Shown: positions 25,557 to 33,854, numbered from the stretch's first letter. The stretch: DNA of 64,000 bases from DAOUAE01 sp034433795 (GCA_034433795.1 DAOUAE010000017.1:7429-71428); one strand, 5' to 3'. Program-made: numbers and translations. Notes: a model not told the origin generated them from the sequence alone.

Positions 25557-26753
25557 ATGGACGAGACCGACACCCGGTCCGTCGCTCGTCAGCCGGCGGC
25601 ACCCGACCAGCCGCCCATCCTGGACGAGGAGTACGCGCGCCTCTACGGCGAGCCGCTGTCGCGGGCCCTCGACCTCACCACCTGGCAGGCGGACCCCGAC
25701 CCGGCCGGGCTCTATAGCCGGCTCACCGACGAGGTGCGTCAGGCGCTGGCGCACGAACGCGCGGCTCAGGACCTGGTCCGGCGGGACCTCTTTCCTCACC
25801 TGGCGAGCCGACCGGGAGCGCCGCCGGGAGCCGGTGTCTACCGGGCCCCCGCCGCCCTGCTGGAGCGGATCCAGCGCGGGCTCCTCTTCCGTGGCGCGGT
25901 CGAGGCCGCCGCCGGGGTGAGCGTGGTCTACGAGACCGTGCCGCTGGGGGTGGTTCAGCTGGGGGTCTGCCTGGTCTCCTACCGGGGCGATCAGGGCATC
26001 TGGGTGCATCGCCTCTTCCGGCGTGATCTACGGGCCGGCGGCCTGCAGACCCTTGACGATCTCCTGAACCTGCTGGAGACCCGCGCCCGGCGCGGCGACC
26101 TGCTGGGCCCGACCGCGGACCGGTTGAGCGACCTGGCCCGCAAGGGGATCCTGGCCTACGCCGAGCGGGCGCTCCTGCTCGGGCGGTCCACCGCCCGCTG
26201 GCGGATCGGCCAGGGATCGCCGGTGCCCTACGAACTCCTGACCGGGGCCGGCACGGCCGGCCTGCTCGAGGCCAGCCTGCCCCTCCTGAACCAGCTCCTC
26301 CAGGACACGCGCTGGGTCTTCGTCGCCCACCGGACCAGCGATCAGGTGCTGCTGAGCCTGGGGGCCGCCCTCCAACCGCTGGAGTTCGCCATCGTCGACA
26401 CCCTCACCGCTCCCCTCCAGCGGATCGTCGCGCAGGGCCACTACAGCCGCCGGCACCGGCCGCTGCTCGAGGAGTTCGTCGCCCGGGTCGGCCCGGCCAT
26501 CATCGTCGGGGTCTACCGCGCCGCTCTGCCGGCGCCGCCCGCTCTCTTCTTCGCCCACCGCGATCGGGCCGAGGAGGCGGCCCTCATCGCCCTGGCCGAC
26601 AGCACGCTCCAGGAGCACCGGGGATTTCCGCTCCTGCTGGACCTGGCGACCGCCGTCTGCCGGGCCAGCCTGGGCGCCGAGACCTGGCCCGACCTCGTTC
26701 ACCTGGCCTACGCCGAGGCCGGCGAGCCCGAGCGCTACCGTCCTCCCGTCTGA
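25557..26753 (+). CDS. Conserved-looking protein of unknown function
   Basis: 398 residues, soluble, no signal peptide or membrane segment. Not recognised. The ATG is preceded by GGAGGGG and lies 48 bp after the ImmA/IrrE gene. Visible features: an acidic N-terminus, a central segment GVSVVYETVPLGVVQLGVCLVSY then IWVHRLFRRDL, Arg-rich helices, LEFAIVDTL, and IIVGVYRAALPAPPALFFAHRD. A weak resemblance to NurA-type nucleases was considered but no diagnostic Asp/Glu set was found. Its position suggests it may belong to the upstream regulatory set. Confidence 0.6.
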   Translation: MDETDTRSVARQPAAPDQPPILDEEYARLYGEPLSRALDLTTWQADPDPAGLYSRLTDEVRQALAHERAAQDLVRRDLFPHLASRPGAPPGAGVYRAPAALLERIQRGLLFRGAVEAAAGVSVVYETVPLGVVQLGVCLVSYRGDQGIWVHRLFRRDLRAGGLQTLDDLLNLLETRARRGDLLGPTADRLSDLARKGILAYAERALLLGRSTARWRIGQGSPVPYELLTGAGTAGLLEASLPLLNQLLQDTRWVFVAHRTSDQVLLSLGAALQPLEFAIVDTLTAPLQRIVAQGHYSRRHRPLLEEFVARVGPAIIVGVYRAALPAPPALFFAHRDRAEEAALIALADSTLQEHRGFPLLLDLATAVCRASLGAETWPDLVHLAYAEAGEPERYRPPV

Positions 26754-26777
26754 CCGCTCCGCGGCCGGCTCCGAACG

Positions 26778-26786
26778 TGCTATAAT
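26778..26786 (+). promoter_or_regulatory. Extended -10 element
   Basis: TG-C-TATAAT (26778-26786), 22 bp before the GTG of the next gene. No clear -35. Confidence 0.5.
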
Positions 26787-26808
26787 CCGGCCCGGCAGGG
26801 AGGTCCCG

Positions 26809-27390
26809 GTGGGGTCGTGGCGCGTCCTCGGCTGTGGCGGCATCCTGACGGCGCTGGCTCTGGCCGGCCTCTGCCTGGCGTTCTTCGCCACCACCGGCGC
26901 CCTCTCGGTCGAACCCTTCCAGCAGGCGACCACGCCGGCCGACCGACCGCTGGCGGCAGCGACCCCGCTGCCCGTCGAGGTGACGCGGACGCCGGGCGAC
27001 GAGGTCATCATCCTCAGCAAAGAGGGCGTCCTGGCGGCGGTGGCCGAACGGCGGGCCCAGACGGGCAGCCTGGTCCTGACGGTCATCGGCGCCCAGAAGA
27101 CGACCCGGGGTGACCGCGCCCTGGTGAGCATTTTCCTGCGCCTGGCCAACCAGGGACCGCAGCCGGTCCGCTTCGACCCCCAGGCCCTCTCACTCCACGA
27201 CCGTCGGGGGGGCCGCCACCGGCCCAGCGGCCAGGGGACCGCCCCCGCCGGGCCGACCAACCTGGGCGCCGGCCAGACCCAGGACCTGGCCCTGCTCTTC
27301 GAGGTGCCGCGCGAGGCGACCGGGCTGACTCTGTGGTACGAGCCGGGCGGGCAGCCGGCCATCACCATTCCGCTCCCCAGCGGCTTCTGA
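26809..27390 (+). CDS. Membrane-anchored DUF4352-like protein
   Basis: 193 residues. One N-terminal membrane helix (ILTALALAGLCLAFFATTGAL) leads to an external part. Residues about 85-190 look like a DUF4352-type immunoglobulin-like domain: SLVLTVIGAQKTTRGDRALVSIFLRLANQGPQPV, FDPQALSLHDRRGGRH, LGAGQTQDLALLFEVPREATGLTLWYEPGG. Function unknown; such domains are common in secreted or lipid-anchored proteins of Gram-positives and Chloroflexota. GTG start with GGGAGG upstream. Confidence 0.6.
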   Translation: MGSWRVLGCGGILTALALAGLCLAFFATTGALSVEPFQQATTPADRPLAAATPLPVEVTRTPGDEVIILSKEGVLAAVAERRAQTGSLVLTVIGAQKTTRGDRALVSIFLRLANQGPQPVRFDPQALSLHDRRGGRHRPSGQGTAPAGPTNLGAGQTQDLALLFEVPREATGLTLWYEPGGQPAITIPLPSGF

Positions 27391-27402
27391 CGGAGGTGGA
27401 CG

Positions 27403-28215
27403 ATGCGTCGGCGGATCAAGGACATCATCATGGCCTACACCGACCGGGGGCACGGCCCGCCGGTGGTCCTGCTCCACGCCTTCCCCCTCAACCGACAGAT
27501 GTGGGCGCCCCAGGTGCGGGTGCTGGCCCGTGAGTTCCGCGTCATCGCCCCCGATCTCCGGGGCCACGGCCGGACCACCGCCACCGACGGGGTCTACACG
27601 ATGGATCTGCTGGCCGACGATGTCCGGGCTCTGCTCGACACTCTGGGGATCCAGGAGTTCGTGCTGGGCGGGCTGTCGATGGGCGGCTACGTCGCCCTGG
27701 CCTTCTACCGCCAGTGGCCCGAGCGGGTGCGGGGGCTGCTTCTCTGCGACACGCGGGCCGACGCCGATACGCCCGAGCGCCGCCGGAGCCGGGAGGAGCT
27801 CAGCCAGCGGGCCATCGACGAGGGGATCGAGGCGGTGGCCAGCGCGATGCTGCCGCGCCTGCTGGCTCCGGATACGCTGAGCCGCCGCCCCGCGCTGGTC
27901 GAGCGCGTCCGCCGGATGATCCTGCAGACCCCGGTCCGGGGGGTGGTCGGGGCCCTGGCCGGCATGGCCCAGCGCCCGGACTCGACCGACCTGCTGCCGC
28001 GGATCGCCTGCCCGACCCTGGTGGTCACCGGCGAGTACGACGCGGTCAGCCCGCCCGAGGTGGCCCGGACCATGGGCCAGCTGATCCCCCGCTGTCAGAC
28101 GGTGATCATCGAGGGGGCCGGCCACCTGCCCAACCTGGAGCGCCCGCGCGCCTTCAACCGGGTGGTGCGCCAGTTCCTGCGTCAGACGACCGGCCTGGCG
28201 GCGCTGGCCGGCTGA
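27403..28215 (+). CDS. Alpha/beta hydrolase
   Basis: 270 residues, cytoplasmic. The nucleophile elbow is GLSMGG (Ser), the oxyanion region VLLHAFPLNRQMW, the acid GEYDAVSPPE and the catalytic His GAGHLPNLERP. PDLRGHGRTTATDGVYTMDLLADDV is the usual strand-4 region. It resembles 3-oxoadipate enol-lactonase or general esterases; substrate unresolved. GGAGGTGGACG precedes the ATG, 12 nt after the previous gene. Confidence 0.88.
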   Translation: MRRRIKDIIMAYTDRGHGPPVVLLHAFPLNRQMWAPQVRVLAREFRVIAPDLRGHGRTTATDGVYTMDLLADDVRALLDTLGIQEFVLGGLSMGGYVALAFYRQWPERVRGLLLCDTRADADTPERRRSREELSQRAIDEGIEAVASAMLPRLLAPDTLSRRPALVERVRRMILQTPVRGVVGALAGMAQRPDSTDLLPRIACPTLVVTGEYDAVSPPEVARTMGQLIPRCQTVIIEGAGHLPNLERPRAFNRVVRQFLRQTTGLAALAG

Positions 28216-28231
28216 GCGCCGGCCGCTCCCC

Positions 28232-28260
28232 TTGCCGTGGGACCCGCCCTGGCCTATAAT
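28232..28260 (+). promoter_or_regulatory. Predicted ispH promoter
   Basis: TTGCCG (28232-28237), 17-bp spacer, TATAAT (28255-28260), about 70 bp upstream of ispH. Confidence 0.6.
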
Positions 28261-28328
28261 CAAACCGTGCCGGTCGCTCGCCCCGGTCGGGACCGCGCGC
28301 CGGGCCAGATCGCCGCCCGAGGAGCCCG

Positions 28329-29225
28329 ATGGAAGTTGTCAAGATCACCCCCCGCGGCTACTGCCACGGGGTGGTCAAGGCCATCACGATCGCCAAAGCG
28401 GTCGGCCGTCAGGCCGAGGGACCGGTCTACGCCCTGGGCCAGCTGGTCCACAACCGCTATGTTCTGGAGGACCTCCGCCGCCACGGCGTCGAACTGGTCG
28501 ACGGCCCCGACCGCCTGCGCCTGCTGGAGCAGATCGACCACGGCACCGTTATCTTCTCCGCCCACGGCATCAGCCCCCAGGTCAAGCAGCGGGCCACCGA
28601 AAAAGGGCTGCGCTGGGTCGACGCCACCTGCCCGGACGTCATCCGCACCCACGACCTGGCGAAGGCCCTGGCCGCCCAGGGCTACTTCATCATCTACATC
28701 GGCAAGCGCGGCCACCCCGAGCCCGAAGGCGTCATCGGCGAGGCCCCCGACCGCATCATCCTGGTCGAGACCGCGGACGACATCGCCGCCCTCGACCTTC
28801 AGGCCGAGAAACTGGCGGTCCTCACCCAGACCACCCTCTCGGTCTGGGACACCGAGGACCTCATCGCCCTCATCCGCCAGAAGTATCCGCACGTCGAGGT
28901 CTACAACGAGATCTGCCGGGCCACCCAGGAGCGCCAGGAGGCGGCCGTGCGGGCGGCCGCGGTCTGCGACCTGGTCCTGGTCGTCGGCGACCCGCGCAGT
29001 TCGAACTCGAACCGCCTGGTCGAGGTGGTCCGCAAGCGGGCCGGCAAACCGGCCTACCTCATCTCCTCGGTGGCCGACATCAACCTGGACTGGCTCAAGG
29101 GCGTCAAACGGGTCGGGGTCACAGCCGGCGCCTCAACCCCCTCCGAGATCACCCGCGAGGTCATCCGCTTCCTCGAAGCCCTGCCCGACCAGCCGGCCGA
29201 CGCCGCGCCGGCAACCCCGGCCTGA
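28329..29225 (+). CDS. ispH: 4-hydroxy-3-methylbut-2-enyl diphosphate reductase
   Basis: Last enzyme of the MEP isoprenoid pathway; reduces HMBPP to IPP and DMAPP using an iron-sulfur cluster. 298 residues. The three cluster cysteines are Cys12 (RGYCHGV), Cys101 (DATCPDV) and Cys196 (NEICRATQERQ). Also HNRYVLEDL, FSAHGISP, GKRGHPEPEGVIGEAP (His and Glu of the active site), SSNSNRL and GASTPSEI. The tail is Ala/Pro-rich. GAGGAG precedes the ATG. Confidence 0.96.
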   Translation: MEVVKITPRGYCHGVVKAITIAKAVGRQAEGPVYALGQLVHNRYVLEDLRRHGVELVDGPDRLRLLEQIDHGTVIFSAHGISPQVKQRATEKGLRWVDATCPDVIRTHDLAKALAAQGYFIIYIGKRGHPEPEGVIGEAPDRIILVETADDIAALDLQAEKLAVLTQTTLSVWDTEDLIALIRQKYPHVEVYNEICRATQERQEAAVRAAAVCDLVLVVGDPRSSNSNRLVEVVRKRAGKPAYLISSVADINLDWLKGVKRVGVTAGASTPSEITREVIRFLEALPDQPADAAPATPA

Positions 29226-29298
29226 CCCCTCCCCTGGCCCGTCTCCGCCGCTTTCCTCTATACTCCCTGTATGGAACATGTGTTCTGAAGGTGAGACG

Positions 29299-30144
29299 AT
29301 GGCGCTGGTCCTCTCTCACGTCCAGGTCGAACCGCTCTGGCAGGCCCGGCAGGCCGGGCAGACGACCGCCGAAACCTCGCCCGATCTGGGGCGCAGCCGC
29401 GTGAGCGTCCGGCTCACGACGGAGGGGGTCGTGTTCCCCGACGGCACGTTCCTGGACTGGGAGACGCTGGCGGCCATCCGGACCGCCTCCACCCGCTGCT
29501 TTGTGGTGGCCGACGGCCAGGTCCGGCCCATCGAGGCCTTCTCGACGGAGACCAACCGCGTCTACAGCCTGTTCCCCACCCGCAGCGCGCCGACGCTCCT
29601 GGTCTCGGGCATCCCCATGCACCGGACCAAGGACATCGATCCCCTGGAAGACACCGCCCGGAAGGTGCGGACCATCGCCCCGCTGCGGGGACGGGTGCTC
29701 GACACCTGCACTGGCCTGGGCTACACCGCCATCGCCGCCGCCCGCACGGCCGAGGAGGTGGTGACCATCGAACTCGACCCGCTGGTGCTGGCGATCGCCC
29801 GCCAGAACCCCTGGTCGCAGGAGCTCTTCCAGGACCCCCGGATCGTCCAGCGGATCGGCGACACCAGCGACCTCGTCGCCGAGTTCCCCGACCAGAGCTT
29901 CTCGCGGATCATCCACGATCCCCCGGCCTTCAGCCTGGCCGGGGAGCTCTACGCCGGGGCCTTCTACCGCCAGCTCTACCGGGTGCTGCGCTGGAAGGGA
30001 CGCCTCTTCCACTACGTCGGCGACCTGACGAGCCCCGCCGGCCAGCGCATCGCCCGGGGAGTCGCCCGCCGTCTCCAGGAGGCCGGTTTCCGGCGGGTGA
30101 TCCCGCGCCCTGAGGCCTTTGGCTTTGTCGCCTACAAAGAGTGA
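29299..30144 (+). CDS. SAM-dependent methyltransferase, COG2521 type
   Basis: 281 residues. A class I methyltransferase domain occupies about residues 125-280: GRVLDTCTGLGYTAIAAA (SAM loop), VVTIELDPLVLAIARQNPWSQELF, RIGDTSDLVAEFPDQSFSRIIHDPPAFSLAGELY, LFHYVGD. The NPWSQELF and HDPPAFSLAGELY blocks match a group best known in archaea (COG2521). The N-terminal 120 residues are of unknown role. Substrate unknown. The ATG at 29299 has GAAGGTGAG upstream; a TATACT element lies at 29259-29264. Confidence 0.78.
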   Translation: MALVLSHVQVEPLWQARQAGQTTAETSPDLGRSRVSVRLTTEGVVFPDGTFLDWETLAAIRTASTRCFVVADGQVRPIEAFSTETNRVYSLFPTRSAPTLLVSGIPMHRTKDIDPLEDTARKVRTIAPLRGRVLDTCTGLGYTAIAAARTAEEVVTIELDPLVLAIARQNPWSQELFQDPRIVQRIGDTSDLVAEFPDQSFSRIIHDPPAFSLAGELYAGAFYRQLYRVLRWKGRLFHYVGDLTSPAGQRIARGVARRLQEAGFRRVIPRPEAFGFVAYKE

Positions 30145-30912
30145 TCAGCGCCGCTCCAGGGCCGCCCGTCGCACCGGCGAGTCCACGAAGAGGTGGTCGC
30201 CGCCGTCGATGTCGAGCACCAGCCCGGTCAGCCAGGCCGCCTCGTCCGAGGCCAGATAGAGAGCGGCGTAGGCCACGTCCACCGCGCTGCCCAGCCGCTC
30301 CAGCCGGCGGGGCGGTGGGGCGACCGGCCCCAGCGGCAGCGGCTCCCAGATGAGCCCCGGACAGAGGGCGTGAACCCGGATATTGTGGCGGTAGAGTTCG
30401 CGGGCCAGGTTACGGGCCGCGCCGATGAGCCCGGTCTTGGCAGCGGCGTAGGCGCTGTTGCTGTCCAGCCGGACCTTCTCGCCGGCGCTGACCGTCAGAA
30501 TGACCCCTCCCCCGCTTTCGATCAGCAGCGGCACCGCCCGCCGGACGCACAGGGAGAATGTGCGGAGATTGTTGCGCAGCGCCCCCTCCCAGAAGTCCGG
30601 CGCCAGCCGGGCGACATCGTGCTCCGCCGAGAAGTAGCCGCCGGCGTTGTGGTAGAGGATGTCGAGGCGGCCGAAGCGCTCGCGCACCACCGCGAAGACC
30701 CGCTCGACATCCTCCTCGCGGGTGAGGTCGGCCTGGATGGTGTGGGCCACGCCGCCCTGGCTGACAATGAAGGCCGCCGTCTCGGCCATCGGCTCGGCCC
30801 GCCGGGCGGTCAACACCACCTGGGCCCCCTCCTGCGCGAAGAGGATGGGCACCGCCCGACCCATGTTGGTCCCGGCGCCGGCGATCAGCGCCACCTTGCC
30901 CTGGAGTCGCAT
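30145..30912 (-). CDS. Short-chain dehydrogenase/reductase
   Basis: 255 residues, NAD(P)-dependent. The cofactor loop is GAGTNMGRAV, slightly unlike the usual TGxxxGIG. The NAG motif is HNAGGYFSAE; the active site has Ser in TVSAGEKV and Tyr/Lys in YAAAKTG. LCPGLIWEP and GLVLDIDGGDHLFVDS close the fold. It lies 45 nt downstream of the molybdenum hydroxylase gene on the same strand. Substrate unknown. Confidence 0.88.
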   Translation of the reverse strand: MRLQGKVALIAGAGTNMGRAVPILFAQEGAQVVLTARRAEPMAETAAFIVSQGGVAHTIQADLTREEDVERVFAVVRERFGRLDILYHNAGGYFSAEHDVARLAPDFWEGALRNNLRTFSLCVRRAVPLLIESGGGVILTVSAGEKVRLDSNSAYAAAKTGLIGAARNLARELYRHNIRVHALCPGLIWEPLPLGPVAPPPRRLERLGSAVDVAYAALYLASDEAAWLTGLVLDIDGGDHLFVDSPVRRAALERR

Positions 30913-30957
30913 CGTCTCCTCCCAACCACGCGGTCATCCTGACATTTCGTGGAGCGC

Positions 30958-33282
30958 TCAGCCGCCCCCGCCCGGCCGGGCCGCCTGCTGAATGGCCTGC
31001 CAGACGCGCTCGGGCGTCAGCGGCATCGTCAGGTCCCGCACCCCCAGCGGCCAGAGGGCGTCCAGAACGGCGTTGACGATGGCCGCCGGGGCGGCGATGG
31101 TCCCGGCCTCGCCCACCCCCTTGGCGCCGAGCGGGTTGAGCGGCGAGGGCGTGACCGTCTCGGCCAGGTCGAAGAAGGGGAGATCATCGGCGTGCGGCAG
31201 CCAGTAGTCCAGCAGCGAACCGGTCAGCAGCTGCCCCTCCGGATCGTAGCGCAGCCACTCGCCCAGCGCCTCGCCGGCTCCCTGGGCCAGCCCGCCGTGC
31301 AACTGGGCGGCCACCAGGCGCGGGTTGACCGCCGGGCCGCAGTCGTGGACCAGGGCCAGCCGCCGCAGGCGCACCACACCGGTCTCCCGGTCCACCGTCA
31401 CCACCGCCACGCCGGTGCCGAAGGCGAAGGCCTCGCCCGGCGCCTCAAAGCGCGTCTCGGCCTGGAGAGGACCAGAGAGATCTGGCGGCAGATCGCCGCT
31501 CAGCGCGGCCCGGGCCACGGCGGCCCAGGTCACCGCCCGCACCCGGCCCGGCACGCCGGCCACCACGAAGCGCCCATCCTGGAGACGCACATCGTCCGGC
31601 GCCGCCTCCAGAAGGTGAGCGGCGATGCGCCGGGCCCGCTCCACCACCTCGGTCGCCGCCACCGCCACCGCGCTCCCGCCCAGGGCCAGGCTCCGGCTGC
31701 CGAAGGTGCCGATCCCGGGCAGGCCGTCGGCGGTATCGCCCTGGCGGACGACCACCGCCTCGATCGGCACGCCCAGCCGGTCGGCGACGATCTGGGCGAA
31801 CGTGGTGGCGTGGCCCTGCCCCTGGGGGACCGACCCGCTCACCACCACGACCCGCCCGTCGGGCTCGACCCGCACCCGGCCGCTCTCCCAGCCGCCGCCG
31901 GTCGGCTCGATGTAACTCATCAGGCCGACGCCCAGGAGTTCGCGGTCGCGCGCCGGATCCTGAGCCCGCTGGCGGGCCCGCAGGGCGGCGTAGTCCACCA
32001 GGGCCAGCGCCCGGTCGAGGGCCGCGGCGTAGTGGCCGCTGTCGTAGACCGTCCCCAGGGCCGTCCGGTAGGGGAAGGCGGTGGGCGGAACGAAGTTGCG
32101 TCGGCGGACCTCCGCCGGGTCCAGGCCACGGTCCCGGGCCAGCGTCTCGACCAGGCGTTCGATGATGTAGGCGGCCTCGGGTCGCCCGGCTCCCCGGTAG
32201 GCGCCGGTCGGCCCGGTGTGGGTGTAGACGCCGGCCACCTCGACCGCCGCCGCCGGGATGTCGTAGGGGCCAGTCAGCAGGGCGACGATGCGCCGGGCCG
32301 GTCCCTCCGAGCCGGCGTAGGCCCCGAGGTTGGTCAGCGCCCGCACCCGCAGCCCCTGAATCCGTCCCGCCGGGCTGGCTGCCAGCTCGGCCTCGACCAC
32401 CGTCTCCCGGCTGGCCGGGGTGGCCAGAAAGTCCTCGCGCCGGGTGGCCAGCCAGCGGACCGGCCGGCCCAGATGTCGGGCGGCCCAGGCGACCAGAAGG
32501 TACTCGGGGTAGACCGGGCCGCGGACGCCGAAACCGCCCCCGACATCGGGGGCGATGACCCGGACGCGCTCGGCCGGAAGATCCAGCGCGCGAACCAGCG
32601 CCTGGTGGACCCGCCAGGGGGCCTGCGTGGGGCACCAGACGGTGAGCCGTCCGGCCGCCGCGTCCCACTCGGCCAGGGCTCCGACCGGTTCCAACGGCAC
32701 GCCGGCCAGCCGGGGGATGGTGAAGCGCTGCCGGATCCGGACCGCGGCCTGGGCGAAGGCCCGGTCGGCGGCGGCCGCGTCGCCCCGGCGGAGGGTGAAG
32801 GCCCGGTTGGTGCCCAGCGCCGGGTGAACAAGCGGCGCCCCGGGCGCCAGAGCGGCCTCGGGGTCGGCCACGGCGGGCAGCGGGGAGTAATCCACCTGAA
32901 CCAGCGCGGCGGCGTCGAGGGCCTGGGCCAGCGTCTCGGCGACGACCGCCGCCACCGGCTGGCCGACCATCCGCACCACCCCACGGGCCAGGACCGGCGC
33001 CGCCACCAGCTGGCCGGTCTCACTCGCCGTCACCGGCGGCTCGCTGAAGGCTGGTGGCAGATCAGCCGCCGTCAGCACCGCCAGGACGCCGGGGGCGCCG
33101 GCCGCCGCCCGGGTGTCCAGGCGGTCGAGACGGGCGTGGGCGTACGGGCTGCGGACCAGGACCAGCTGGACCATCCCCGGCCGGCGCAGATCGGCCAGGT
33201 ACCGGCCCTGGCCGCGGACCAGACGGCCATCTTCAAAGGGGCGGAGCGGCTGGCCGACCAGCGGCCTCAGGGGCTCGACCAT
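30958..33282 (-). CDS. Xanthine dehydrogenase family, molybdopterin-binding large subunit
   Basis: 774 residues of a molybdenum hydroxylase. The N-terminal aldehyde-oxidase a/b hammerhead domain (LVRGQGRYLADLRRPGMV, SPYAHARL) is followed by molybdopterin-binding domains (VIAPDVGGGFGVRGPVYPEY, GAYRGAGRPEAAYIIERLVE, VVVSGSVPQGQGHATTFAQIV) and the catalytic Glu in KGVGEAGTIAAPAAIVNAV. The AYRGAGR active-site loop, rather than AYxCSFR, excludes a form I CO dehydrogenase. The FAD (medium) and 2Fe-2S (small) subunits that normally accompany it are not in this window. ATG at 33282; GTG two codons earlier possible. Confidence 0.88.
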   Translation of the reverse strand: MVEPLRPLVGQPLRPFEDGRLVRGQGRYLADLRRPGMVQLVLVRSPYAHARLDRLDTRAAAGAPGVLAVLTAADLPPAFSEPPVTASETGQLVAAPVLARGVVRMVGQPVAAVVAETLAQALDAAALVQVDYSPLPAVADPEAALAPGAPLVHPALGTNRAFTLRRGDAAAADRAFAQAAVRIRQRFTIPRLAGVPLEPVGALAEWDAAAGRLTVWCPTQAPWRVHQALVRALDLPAERVRVIAPDVGGGFGVRGPVYPEYLLVAWAARHLGRPVRWLATRREDFLATPASRETVVEAELAASPAGRIQGLRVRALTNLGAYAGSEGPARRIVALLTGPYDIPAAAVEVAGVYTHTGPTGAYRGAGRPEAAYIIERLVETLARDRGLDPAEVRRRNFVPPTAFPYRTALGTVYDSGHYAAALDRALALVDYAALRARQRAQDPARDRELLGVGLMSYIEPTGGGWESGRVRVEPDGRVVVVSGSVPQGQGHATTFAQIVADRLGVPIEAVVVRQGDTADGLPGIGTFGSRSLALGGSAVAVAATEVVERARRIAAHLLEAAPDDVRLQDGRFVVAGVPGRVRAVTWAAVARAALSGDLPPDLSGPLQAETRFEAPGEAFAFGTGVAVVTVDRETGVVRLRRLALVHDCGPAVNPRLVAAQLHGGLAQGAGEALGEWLRYDPEGQLLTGSLLDYWLPHADDLPFFDLAETVTPSPLNPLGAKGVGEAGTIAAPAAIVNAVLDALWPLGVRDLTMPLTPERVWQAIQQAARPGGGG

Positions 33283-33419
33283 TGGCACCTCGCGCGGAAG
33301 AGATCGCCCTCCGGGCTCTGGCGCTCAGTATGGGCGAAGCGCGCCCGTGCGTCAAGCGGACCGCTCCCTGCGCCGGGCCCCCCACGGCGGAATCCACCGT
33401 CAGTGACCGGACACAAAGC

Positions 33420-33448
33420 GGCCCCCGAACCGGGGAGGTCCAGGGGCC
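33420..33448 (-). terminator. Possible terminator of the selW gene
   Basis: Stem GGCCCC/GGGGCC (33420-33425 with 33443-33448), with an inner 5-bp alternative. On the minus strand it is followed by GCTTTGTG, a weak U-tract. Located just after the SelW stop codon. Confidence 0.35.
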
Positions 33449-33469
33449 ATGGCCCGGCGCGGGCGGTCG

Positions 33470-33748
33470 CTAGGAGGTCGGCGCCGGCGAGGGCGCCTGG
33501 GCTGCCAGCCAGGCTTCGATGGGTTTGGTGATCTCGTTCAGCTCGGGGAACCGGCCGGTCTGGGCTTTGGAGAAGATCAGCTGGTCGTTGAGTTTGACCT
33601 CGAAACGCCCGCCCACCCCGGCCACCAGCGTGATCGACTCGACCTTATCAGGGTAACGGGTCATCACCTCGGCTGCCATCCAGGCAGCCCGCAGCATGTG
33701 GCGTCAGGGGACGCAGTACTCGATCTCCAGGCGGAATTTGTCGGCCAT
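33470..33748 (-). CDS. SelW/Rdx family selenoprotein (in-frame UGA)
   Basis: 92 residues when the in-frame TGA at 33706-33704 is read as selenocysteine (residue 15). The start is ATG at 33748 with GGGAGGGG upstream. The N-terminus MADKFRLEIEYCVP is followed by Sec15, giving the CxxU redox motif (Cys12, Sec15) of the Rdx fold. The rest (MLRAAWMAAEVMTRYPDKVE, GVGGRFEVKLNDQLIFSK, TGRFPELNEITKPIEAWL) is typical SelW/SelT-like. A gene finder that stops at TGA would report only residues 18-92 and lose the active site. Expected to be a thiol-based redox protein. Needs selA, selB and selC elsewhere in the genome. Confidence 0.82.
33671..33689 (-). promoter_or_regulatory. Candidate bacterial SECIS hairpin
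   Basis: Perfect 7-bp stem GGCTGCC/GGCAGCC with a 5-nt loop UGGAU. On the mRNA it starts 14 nt after the UGA, placing the apical loop about 21 nt downstream, within the bacterial SECIS window, and with G at loop position 2 as expected. It lies inside the coding sequence. Confidence 0.65.
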
Positions 33749-33801
33749 ACGCACCCCTCCCGTGGAATCTCCGCAGGCCAGGCGAGGGCTCTGCGTTTCT
33801 T

Positions 33802-33831
33802 AGGATAGCGCCGTTCCCGACCGCCTGTCAA
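33802..33831 (-). promoter_or_regulatory. Predicted selW promoter
   Basis: Minus strand: TTGACA (33826-33831), 18-bp spacer, TATCCT (33802-33807), 53 bp before the ATG. Divergent from the Ldh-type operon promoter. Confidence 0.55.
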
Positions 33832-33854
33832 GGCAGCCGGGCAGCCCGACCATC

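Noticed and set aside
30958..33282. Form I CO dehydrogenase CoxL
   Set aside because: The active-site loop reads AYRGAGR, not AYxCSFR, and CoxM/CoxS are absent.
30949..33531. 860-residue open frame opposite the molybdenum hydroxylase gene
   Set aside because: Same cause: mirror of GC-biased codons; Gly/Arg/Pro/Gln-rich with no domain.
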